Positions 55,428 to 64,000 of a stretch of 64,000 bases of DNA are shown in pieces. The stretch spans positions 19,354,270 to 19,418,269 of the forward strand of contig OX637398.1 in the NCBI GenBank assembly GCA_951799425.1. The letters are read 5' to 3'. This DNA comes from Ilex aquifolium (taxonomy: Eukaryota > Streptophyta > Magnoliopsida > Aquifoliales > Aquifoliaceae). The translations under genes were made by a program, and so were the position numbers. The notes beneath the pieces were generated by a model. The model saw only the letters and a program-made list of their open reading frames with translations, did no database searches and was not told the DNA's origin. How positions within the stretch are numbered: position 1 is the first letter of the stretch; every line of letters begins with the position of its first letter.

Positions 55428-55533
55428 GAACTTGGGAATTCGGGAGAGAAGACAGAGCTTCTCTCTCTAACAATCACCAAACGTTGACTTTTTTTGTCAC
55501 AATTATGAAATGTGTGTGTGTCCAACACTAAAC

Positions 55534-55917
55534 TCTACTTCATATCCTTCTAATTTATCCAGTTCAAGCACTTTATCTCCAAGTTCAACTCCAAAAAAAA
55601 TGAGAAGCGTTAGTGATGTGTTTTCATAGGAATCTTTATGGTTCCCACTCCCTCCTTCCCAGCTAGATGCAATTTTTTCCCTCCTTCTCGGCTAGATGCA
55701 ATTTTTGTGTGGTTGAACTTGAAAGTTTTGAAGAGCAATCAAACAAAAAAAAAATGCTTGGAAGAAAGCAATGGAAGATAATGAGATTCAAATCAAATAT
55801 TGTAAGACCGAAAATCAAGTGGTGGGTATTTTTACCAAAGCACTTCCTAAAGATAAGTTTGAGTTTCTAAGAGATATGTTGAGAGTTCAACAACAAAATA
55901 TTAAAGGCAAGTGTTAA
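55534..55917 (+). pseudogene. Copia fragment, continuation with internal deletion
   Basis: Starts with the Ser/Pro-rich linker (TSYPSNLSSSSTLSPSSTPK, then KMRSVSDV) that follows integrase in copia, then the first residues of the RT region (SFEE..AWKKAMED). It jumps at about 55780 to the extreme C-terminus of RNase H: IKYCKTENQVVGIFTKALPK, FEFLRDMLRV, NIKGKC and TAA at 55915-55917. The RT and most of RNase H, about 2 kb in a complete element, are gone. The LINE separates it from the integrase part. Confidence 0.82.
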
Positions 55918-56075
55918 AAATAGCATATAAGATAATGCTTAGTTGTTAAGTGTATGTAGTTAACTTGGGAATACAAATAGTTGAGTCTTGAGATATATGC
56001 TAGAAATTATGAAATACAAGTATGAAAAATTATTCCTAAAGACTTGTTTATATTGTCTTTATTTTTTCTATTACA
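55912..56075 (+). repeat. Possible copia 3' LTR
   Basis: TGTTAAAAATAGCATATAAG begins inside the last codons of the copia frame, a usual overlap. A CTATTACA end at 56075 is a guess. No second copy was found to confirm it. HIT4-like exon sequence starts about 30 bp further on. Confidence 0.35.
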
Positions 56076-56099
56076 AATATACAAAGGATGAAATTATAG

Positions 56100-56198
56100 C
56101 CAACAGACACAACATAGAATTTGACAAATGTCATATTCTGGAATGCAGCCTTTGTCTCCTCTCATTTCTTCTAAAGCTTTTCTTTGGGCCTCCCTTGC
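56100..56198 (-). pseudogene. HIT4-like gene fragment, exon e, frameshifted
   Basis: Starts after TTTTTTAG. AREAQRKALEEM, then a 2-base deletion, then ETKAAFQNM in the next frame, then FVKFYVV, after which similarity ends. The last part of the gene (the usual C-terminal block) is not seen. The copia 3' end lies just beyond, so the gene was probably cut by that insertion. Confidence 0.58.
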
Positions 56199-56293
56199 CT
56201 AAAAAACATTGAATTTTCAAAACTCGGAAAATGCATAATATACATATATATCATGCAAAACAATCATAGTTACTGAAATCTTCCACAAAGTAC

Positions 56294-56341
56294 CTCACAA
56301 TTAGCTTTTCTTGCTTCTCGGACCTTCTCCTTCACAAAATC
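56294..56341 (-). pseudogene. HIT4-like gene fragment, exon d (opposite strand)
   Basis: 48 nt between TTTCTAAG and GTACTT, phase 0, encoding DFVKEKVREARKANCE. This continues exon c (30282-30344, ending KDAFK) as in HIT4 proteins, where the block reads as a basic helix. The Cys stands where family members usually have Arg, a change a C-to-T mutation would give. No copy of exons a-c is found upstream of it on this strand. Confidence 0.62.
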
Positions 56342-59300
56342 CTTAGAAAAAAGAAGTATATTTCAGGATTATGGTTGAAAACATGCATATATAAGTTTTT
56401 TCTTTTTTGGTATACGGAGACACAAGTTACTTGCATCTATCTATACTACTTTAAAATGCCAACATAGTTGAGAAACTTTTTTTCCTTTTTTATCCTCAAA
56501 TAATACAATTAGAACAGTAGCAACCCATGTTCTCTTTCTTTTAATTCTTCTGTTGTGACTATACACATTACTTGAATTAATGTGCAAAATGAAAATAAAT
56601 GCACCACTCCTAAGAAATCCCCCTAGTTCATATTTAGCATCGTCAACCAGTACACAGTGTTCTGCTTGCACGACCATCAATGTTCTGTTTCATTAGGTAA
56701 TGAGTATCTATTAAAAAAGTCTTCTCCTAATGTCTGGGGATAGTCATCATCCTCTTCTAATTTTATACAATTTGTATAGAATAACTCTTCTTCTTTGAGC
56801 TTCCCATCGCTAGACGAGCTCCATCCATTCCCTCTAACCAGGTAACACTTATCATTTAGGTGCTGATCTTCTTGTAATTTGTGTTCAACAATTTCTATAC
56901 TTGAATATGTCAAATCTATGTGCTAAATTTGCTATTTGTTTCAATATGTTGAATGATTTTTTGCTTGTTTCCCTGCTAATTTTTCTAAGGGGACTCTTAG
57001 TTAAAGCATTAAAACCAAGTTATTTCCTGGGTAGTGAAGTTGTTTTTTACACTGTTGTTAGATTAGATACCGTAAAATTTAGGGTGTGTTGGCAAGGGAG
57101 GAATATGAAAAAACCCAGAAGAATTTAAACCCATTTTCTTAGTTTAAATGGAAGTAGATCTAAGAATTTTGGTCAAAGTAGATTGAGGAGAAGAAAGAAT
57201 TGAATGGAACTCCCAGATAATGGTTAGAGGATTGATTTTTTGGCTAGTTGGGAAGGTAGTTGGGAAGGTAGAGAAAGAAAGAGAGAACGGTGGAGGGAAA
57301 TGGAAGATGCGGGGATGCCAGAAGGGTTGTATTAGATTTATGGGAAATAAATGGCAGACAAAGAAATAAAAGCTGAGGCCTAAATCATTTGCCTGCTGAA
57401 ATGGTTCTACATGTTTTTGCCGGATTTCTGTGTTCTTTTAATTATTTTCTGCCAAAAAATTGTAATGTTTCAGTCACACGCCCAACGATGTATTTCAACA
57501 GTTTGGTTTGCTAGCGTTTATAACCGAAGAGTTAGCATGAAATTGTTTCATCTGATAAGTGCGGCTTTAATTACTCTTCCATTTTAAAATACCAGAGATA
57601 AAATTAAATCTCTAGAATTAAAAATTTGCAAATTTTGTAGAACAACACAAGTCTGCATCAATACTACTTAACACAACACAAGCTGAACCATGACCCTCAA
57701 TTTCTAATCCTATTACTATTGTAGCTTAATTGTATCTTTGAAATTATTGTGTTTATGGTTGACTAAGTTGTCCCTGTAAAGCACTTGTTCGATGTTTTCT
57801 AATCTTTCACATGAATGGGGGAATAAACAAAAAAGAGCATCTTACTACTTCAGAAGTATCAAATTGCACTGACAATTGATTAATACCTGCACGTCATGTA
57901 TGACACCACCGTTTATGGAGTTATGAATTTTGATATGAAGTTTTGGAAAGAATGGTTTGGACAAGATTAAGGCTTAAGTAAAAAATCACCAATGAAGGGG
58001 AATTGTCCTGCTGCTGTCATGGATTCAAAGGTAGTAAACAAGAGTTATTCATCAGATATTACAGTGATAACAGACAAGTAATATTGGGCAATTTCAAATT
58101 CTGAGAACATGTGAATGAAACAAACAAGCTTCCAATCATAGTAGACTCAGATTGAGGATCACCCTTCTCTTTTTTCATTGACTATGAATGGATTAGATAG
58201 TTACACTTAAATTGGTATTGTTATTGTCTTACTCACAAATTAGTAGATTTCAAAAGATGTAATGTTTGTTGTTTTATTCATAAAGATAGAGTGTAATACT
58301 ATTTTTAGGTAGAACCTTTGGAAGATGCTTTGAATTCTCAAGGTTGTGGATAAATAGGACCAAATGGAATGTACAGTACAATGTAATGAATTAGTAGATT
58401 GTGAAAGGTGATTATCTGGTGCTCTTTCTGGTTCATTTTTCATATTCGAGGGATTCTAGACAAATTCTTGAATCAATTATCTATCGGGACTGGAGGCACG
58501 AGAGATGATTCTTCTTAATATGAAGGTAAAGTGCAAATGCAGTGTAGCTTGGAAAGTAGGATATGGTGGTTATAAGATTATCTTTACTCTTTTAGTACAT
58601 AATAATGTCTGGTTGTGCTAAAATGAGGATGTGGAGTTTTTTTTTTTTTTTTTTTGTGTGGAGATGTTTAGGTCGTATAATTTTGCATCTAAAATTATCA
58701 AAATTTTATGTGATGACAAAGGTTTCCTCCCTCAGTAAATTTCAGTGTATTCTGAAATATTCCCTTGTAATTGCTTTGTGCTTTTGATGTTCTATAGCAC
58801 AAAAATTAATATGAGTTTTGAACTATTTTGTTATGTTCCTGAGTTCTTATTCTTGGATTACCAGTTCATTTCTTGTGTTAAATAGTCATCATGTGAGTGG
58901 GATTTGTTTTAAAGCTTCCATTCTATTCTTTGTTTGTTTTCTACATTCCTCAAAGCGCGCATGTAACAATTGAAAGGAACCTTTTAGATAAAGTCTAATT
59001 ACTATGGAGGTAATTTGTGCTCATATGGATCTGAACAACACTGATTGCCAAAAAAAATTAAAAAAAAAAAATTCTGATTGAAACTTAGCTCAATCTGGTT
59101 GAAAACATGCAGATGTTGTCTCAACCCCACCTACTGATCTAGGAATTGGATAGGCCTAATCGAAAATCTTCCTTTAGTGTGGGGAAAAGAGCCTCCATGA
59201 GGTTGCAGATTTAGGTCCCTACTACACATCAGTTAGAAAGACATAGAGCAACCACGAGCACACAGGATACTGACATGAAATTTGGATAAGAAAAGCCTAA

Positions 59301-59367
59301 TCATCAGTACTAACTCTTTGTATTTAAGGAGTTGGATGGTGACTAAAGAAAAGAAACACATAGATAA
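56342..59367. other. AT-rich DNA without a recognised gene
   Basis: Contains T-rich runs (58620-58645) and a minus-strand frame at 56677-56913 (78 codons, acidic and Ser-rich: GNGWSSSSDGKLKEEEL, KLEEDDDYPQTLGEDF). The composition looks protein-like, but I cannot place it and no splice sites or start support it firmly. Nothing else supported. Confidence 0.45.
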
Positions 59368-60947
59368 TGTAACGCCTCAAAATCCACCCTGGAAGACATT
59401 ACTATCTAAAAACCATCCAATCGTGAGAGCAACTACAATCACCATTAAATAATAAATCATTCATTCATCCATCCAACTGACAAAGAATAAATAATAAAGT
59501 CAATAAAACATTAGAACATTTCCAACTTACAATTCAAAACCAAATAATATCTAGTAGTGGAATAATTAAACTAATTGAAACATTTTTTTTATAGAAATCC
59601 CTCAAACTCTAAACCGAAAAGAAAACAACTCTATTCCCCTAAGACAGGGTCCACATCCTGATTCTCCAACGGCTCGTAATCAACCTGCTCATACACATCG
59701 ACATCCTCTTCTATGCCAAAACCTGTAAGTGTGTGATTGTAGGGGGTGAGCAAAAGCCCGTAGGCAATCCCTTTGAAATCCTAACAAGGTTTTAAAACAA
59801 CATAAAGAAGACAAGTCTCTTTTGAAAAATAACATATATAAAATTTTGAGAATAAAACCATGATAGTTGTAATGATCTCAAGTGCACGGAATACAAATAA
59901 ATCAATCATAGGAATAAACATGCAAGAAACTAAAACAATCAATAAATAACTCAATAGCATCATCTCATATTCTTATGTATGTTGGTTGCTTCTTAGGAAT
60001 CTACACAACGATTCTACCTCGTGTACCCACCATAAACCAAGCAATTTCAATCATTCACCGCAGGGTACATCACAAACCACTTTAGGAAGGGCGTATACTG
60101 TCTCCCACGACATTGACAATCCTTTCCAGGAAAGGTATACCATCCCTCAGCCTCGAACCTACATGAACAATAGTGGTTGCTCTCACAAACAAAAATTCAC
60201 GACAAGCGCTAGGTAACCATCTCACCTCCATTGGGATAGACTAACCTCTAACACTCTACGTCAGCTCTCGATGGCAATTCAAGTCCGTTACACCCAAGCC
60301 ATACAAGAGATGAAACCATAATTTTTTGAACAACCACAATATTAACCAATCACAATTTCCATAAAAACTCAAGTATAAAAATTGCACAATTCTCAATATA
60401 CTACAATAATAAAGGAATTAAAATATGCAAGAGATCATATCAAGAATACCTTCACAATTTTGATACCAAAATTCTAGGGTTTTGCCAAAAAATCATAATT
60501 TCTTGGAACAAGAACAAATATTAGATGAAAACATGATTTAATCAAGAATAGTAATTTAGAAATCAAGAATCCATATATTTTTCACAATTCAACATGTTTT
60601 TAGAAAACTAGGGTTTTGGAAATTCAAGAACAAGTATTCATTGAACCCAAACATGTATTTTGTTCAAAACTATTGTTCAATGATAAAGAAACCAAGATAT
60701 CATAAGTATTTATCATATAACTATCAAGGAGAATGAAAACATACATATATAATACCCTAAGTCTCAATGAAAGAACTCAAGAAGAATCATCTACCTCAAT
60801 CCGATGTTTGAAGATAGCCCTAACGTGTTTGAATCAATCTCAGTGCGAGAATCCTTTTTGGATCTTGTGTTTTCTCCTTCTCTCTCACTCTTTAGGGTTG
60901 CCTAGCATTGAAAACTGATGAAACATGACTAAAAGAACGCCATTATT

Positions 60948-60956
60948 GTATTTATA
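60948..60956 (-). promoter_or_regulatory. TATA box of the second family-C LTR
   Basis: CCCTATAAATACAATAATGG on the minus strand, about 645 bp into the LTR. The TCCAGACGG repeats lie 55-175 bp upstream of it. Confidence 0.6.
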
Positions 60957-61010
60957 GGGTGAAAAACAGAGAAAAACCCTAAAACTGATAAGGTCCATTT
61001 TTAGGGTGGC

Positions 61011-61120
61011 ATCCAGACGGTGTTTGGGTGTCCAGAAGGTGCAAAGTCGCTGGTTTTTATGAAAAAGAAGGTTTCGTGGTAGGGAGTACCGTCTGGATGG
61101 TGCTTGGGGCGTCCAGACGG
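61011..61120 (-). repeat. TCCAGACGG direct and inverted repeats in the LTR promoter region
   Basis: TCCAGACGG at 61012 and 61112, and its complement CCGTCTGGA at 61089. GGTGTTTGGGTGTCCAGA near 61019 recurs as GGTGCTTGGGGCGTCCAGA near 61099. The pair CCGTCTGGA..TCCAGACGG forms a 9-bp hairpin stem with a 14-base loop. Confidence 0.75.
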
Positions 61121-61605
61121 AACCAACTTTCTATCCCAATTTCCGGAGCAGTTTTCACCTATTTAGAAGCTGACTCAGGAAATATTCGTGAAATTCACTT
61201 TTGTAGCCCTTGAAGTCAATCGGAGTTCGGAGTAAAAAATTATGGCTAAAATACTAAGGTAGTGTCAAATTCCTTCCTACGCAAATCTTTCTAAAATGCG
61301 TTTTAACTCTAGAATACTTCCTAACTTCTAATACACTTCATATTACGTCTCCCAAGGTTTATCGACCTTCCGGATCCAATGGAGGCCTTTTTGTGACCTA
61401 AAAATATTTAGAAAATTTCACCATTTTCAAGCTTAAACAACTTCAAAACTAAGTTTGATCCGAAAGTCATTTCGTCCAAAACTTAAACTTCATGATCAAT
61501 CTTTTAACAATGATTTGAGGTTTCTACAATCCTTTTATTCATTCGAGGAGAAATATTAATACAATATTATTATTATTTAATTCTAGTATAGGGTCTTACA
61601 AATAA

Positions 61606-64000
61606 ATGCATCTTATTCATGGATATTGTTTTTTTTTTTTTTATGTTAGAGTTGACTTGAGTTTGAATTGTTTTAATTTCCATTCTCAGGAAAGTCCCCA
61701 CAACAACTAGTCTGTTTTTTTTTTTTTTTTATCAAAAAAAAGTGGGTTGAGCTTGCAACATTTTTTTATTTTATTGTTCCGATACATGGTCTTATAATTT
61801 GTAATAGTGGCTAACACAATCCAAATGAGATGGTAACATGTGGTAAGCTAAATAAGAAAGGAAATCATTTTTGCAATTCATCTTTCCTATGTATCTCTCC
61901 TTGAAACAGAAAAAGAGGGGAAAATCCAAAGATTATTATTTTTGCCCCAAATGCCTAAACTACTACCTCCAATACTCAGCTGGGTGAAAACTTTCATATA
62001 GCATTAATGATGGTAAAACATCAATCATATGCTTCTGTGAGATGCAACTTTTTGGTTTGTCCCCAAATTCTGTATTATCTCTGCTATTCATTCCATGTCC
62101 TAATTTATAACAATTCTACATTTTTTTTATATAGGGACAACAATTTTGCATTTCTATTTGGCATGTGTTGTGTTTGTATTCTCATTCTGGAACTAAAGTT
62201 GGGTTAGTTATCTCTAGTGGTTATTAATTCATTATCTGTACAGTTTGTAAGTTAACTAAAGGAATCGAATCATCTTCATTACATTTTATGCCAATTTTGT
62301 TTTTATGCATGTTGTGCCAAAGGATATCTACTTATTGTTTTTATCTACTAAACAAATGATGAAAAACATTTATATATTTTTTGATCTATACCTTGATTAA
62401 TAGTTAGGTTTTCAATGAATTCCTTCAATCGAATCAAACTAGTGACCCTCCGATGAACAGTTAACAATCTTTCTTTGAGGATCTATATTATTCAGTCTTC
62501 CACCAAAAGATTTGCCAAGAGAAAACTACCTATTAAAATGGAGATAAACTCTTTTATATTTGCACAATATATGATTTCTTCTTGTTCTATTTAAACGTTG
62601 TGATGCAAATGTCATTGTTGCAACATCTATTCATGAATTTATTCTTTGTAGTTCCTTTTCCTCATTTAGATGTGGTTATTTCCCCTAACTTTATCTTTAA
62701 TATTGAAGGATGAGGTTGCAGGAAGAGTTTCAACTGACATTATTCACAACAAACAAGAAAGAGAGCTTATTTGCTGATCGGTTGTGTTTTTCTTAAAATT
62801 TGTTATATTTAGTCTTCAGATTACCATTCACTTGTTGATAGCATTTTACTTAGTCGACACATTCCACCAATTTGACTTAGACCTAGGGATAGATAATTTA
62901 ATGGATGATCAACAAAAAAAAAAAGAGAGAGACATGAAAGGTCACTCAACAGATAAAAATATTTTATAATGACTACAAAACCTTATTCCAACTATTAGGG
63001 ACCGTCTACAACTACAACCAATAAATTTTAGAAATCCAAGTTAAGCAGCCATATAAGAATACAATCTGGCAGTTGGCACACAGACATTGAGAGGTGAGGG
63101 TGATGAATCCACATCATTAGAATCCCAAATCTATTGAGATCTCAACAAATAAACCTAAACTGGGAGTCCTATTTTAGGGATCACTTAATTGCCAAGGAAT
63201 ATTTTCCTTGGAGATAGTCTCTTTTCCCGAGGAAATAAGTTTCTGGGTGAAAGTCAATTTTAGCCAGAAACTTATTTCCTCGAGAAAGCCTATTTTTATT
63301 TATTTTTAATGATAATTATATTCATCAAACCACTATACCACAAAACACAATTACACAACCACCCAATATATCTGATAAATCATAAAAAAAAATTATATCA
63401 AACTCTAAATTTCAAAAACTAACAATTAAACTTCATACATCCTATTAGTAGAAAATGTACACTATTCATTACATTCATGAGCACAAAAATATAATCCATC
63501 AAATTTTTCGTTCAATAGTAACAAAAAATGTTCACTTTTCATTACATCCATGAAGACAAAAATGCAATACATCAAATGTCTATTCAATAGTGACAACAAA
63601 CAAGTAATCTGCAAAATAAAACATAATAATGAGTTAGAGATAAACATGTCTTTATGCTTAACAACACTAATGACAATAAACCAGAAAATGTTGGCAAGAG
63701 TCAAGAAACACTCAATAAAAAGATTAAAGAAGAGAAAAGTAATGCAAACATGCATGTATGTGGATTGCATTATCATGCATAATCCTTTTAACCTATCTCA
63801 CCTTAGCCTCTAAACAAGAAAAAAAAAGTATCAACTTAAATGACCATAACAAAAAGAAATTGGCCATTCCAATTCACAAGTCCAAATTCTGAAATTTTAA
63901 AAGCAACTCGACAGCACCCCAAAACCATTTATTTAACCAAAAACAAAAAACAAAGAGAGGAGAATAGTTTAGAGTACCCAATAGTGTAAATCCTTAAGAA
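61606..64000. other. AT-rich DNA without a recognised gene
   Basis: Only low-complexity open frames. It holds the two hairpins at 63192-63282, which share a word with the CACTA-like segment at 44.5 kb. Nothing else supported. Confidence 0.5.
63192..63282. repeat. Two adjacent hairpins, CACTA-related
   Basis: CCAAGGAA..TTCCTTGG (63192-63211, 4-base loop), then a perfect 19-bp stem CGAGGAAATAAGTTTCTGG (63228-63246) with its complement at 63264-63282 (17-base loop). TTGCCAAGG-ATATTTTCCT near the first also occurs at about 44570 in the CACTA-like segment, so this may be a remnant of the same family. Confidence 0.6.

Larger units (their letters stand above)
45689..55507 (-). mobile_element. Plant L1-type LINE, full length, decayed
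   Basis: Minus strand. 5' end at about 55507, ORF1, ORF2 with endonuclease, RT, zinc finger and RNase H, and a 3' poly(A) seen as the T run at 45689-45697. Target duplication: 45671-45688 (AAATGTGTTCAACACAAA) and 55508-55533, the same word with GT expanded and two substitutions. It lies in a copia element and carries the family-C solo LTR in its 3' region. Confidence 0.85.
59368..61600 (-). mobile_element. Solo LTR, family C, second copy
   Basis: 2,233 bp, TGTAACGCCTC..GGGTCTTACA, flanked by GATAA (59363-59367) and AATAA (61601-61605), a duplication with one change. Ends and inner stretches resemble 45868-48386. TATA box TATAAATAC on the minus strand at 60948-60956. No internal coding sequence. 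Confidence 0.82.

Noticed and set aside
59986..60216. 76-codon plus-strand frame in the second family-C LTR
   Set aside because: Inside a solo LTR, without domain or start context. The other copy of the LTR does not preserve it.
1..64000. tRNA or rRNA genes
   Set aside because: No cloverleaf or rRNA core was recognised by eye. The tRNA-like words at 12182, 13586 and 41545 are primer binding sites next to LTRs.

Overview
This is nuclear DNA from a flowering plant, most likely a eudicot, although the species cannot be named from the sequence. The evidence is AT-rich intergenic DNA, spliceosomal exon fragments with GT..AG borders, and several plant-specific transposon lineages: Tat-type Ty3/gypsy with a second RNase H, Ty3/gypsy chromovirus with a chromodomain, Ty1/copia, plant L1-type LINE, and a CACTA-like end. 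There is no prokaryotic signal. I see no complete, clearly functional host gene. The window is a nested transposon region inserted in and around an old gene fragment.

Layout. 1-3.2 kb is AT-rich intergenic DNA with local duplications. 3,221-12,791 is a complete-length but decayed Tat-lineage element on the minus strand, with two LTRs. 219 bp away, 13,011-~22,090 is a second Tat-lineage element on the plus strand, so the two 5' LTRs face away from each other. It has lost its 3' LTR. Both elements carry, between integrase and the 3' end, an antisense gene with apparent introns that is more intact than their gag-pol. 22,091-25,807 is a chromovirus LTR (family B, minus) with a second family-B solo LTR (plus) inserted in it, flanked by a perfect ATTTT duplication. 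25.8-29.5 kb is AT-rich.

29,515-30,344 holds three exons (+) of a gene resembling plant HEAT INTOLERANT 4 (HIT4). The next two exons of the same gene are at 56,341-~56,100 on the opposite strand. Between them lie a full family-B chromovirus (31,558-44,163, perfect GGATC duplication, its left LTR interrupted by a 2.45 kb family-D solo LTR), a CACTA-type end, a copia fragment (44.85-45.67 kb, continued at 55.5-55.9 kb), an L1-type LINE (45,689-55,507, minus) inserted into that copia, and a family-C solo LTR (45,868-48,386, perfect AAACC duplication) inserted into the LINE 3' region. A second family-C solo LTR is at 59,368-61,600. The rest to 64 kb is AT-rich, with two short hairpins near 63.2 kb.

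What stands out: (i) the antisense, intron-containing, coiled-coil gene in both Tat elements; (ii) independent minisatellite expansions in the same linker before the second RNase H; (iii) the HIT4-like gene split across strands 26 kb apart, suggesting an inversion or capture; (iv) arrays of CTACCGGTAG palindromes in the transcribed part of the family-B LTR, and different short palindromes near the promoters of family C. All gene and boundary calls were made by eye. Family names rest on recognised motifs, not on searches.
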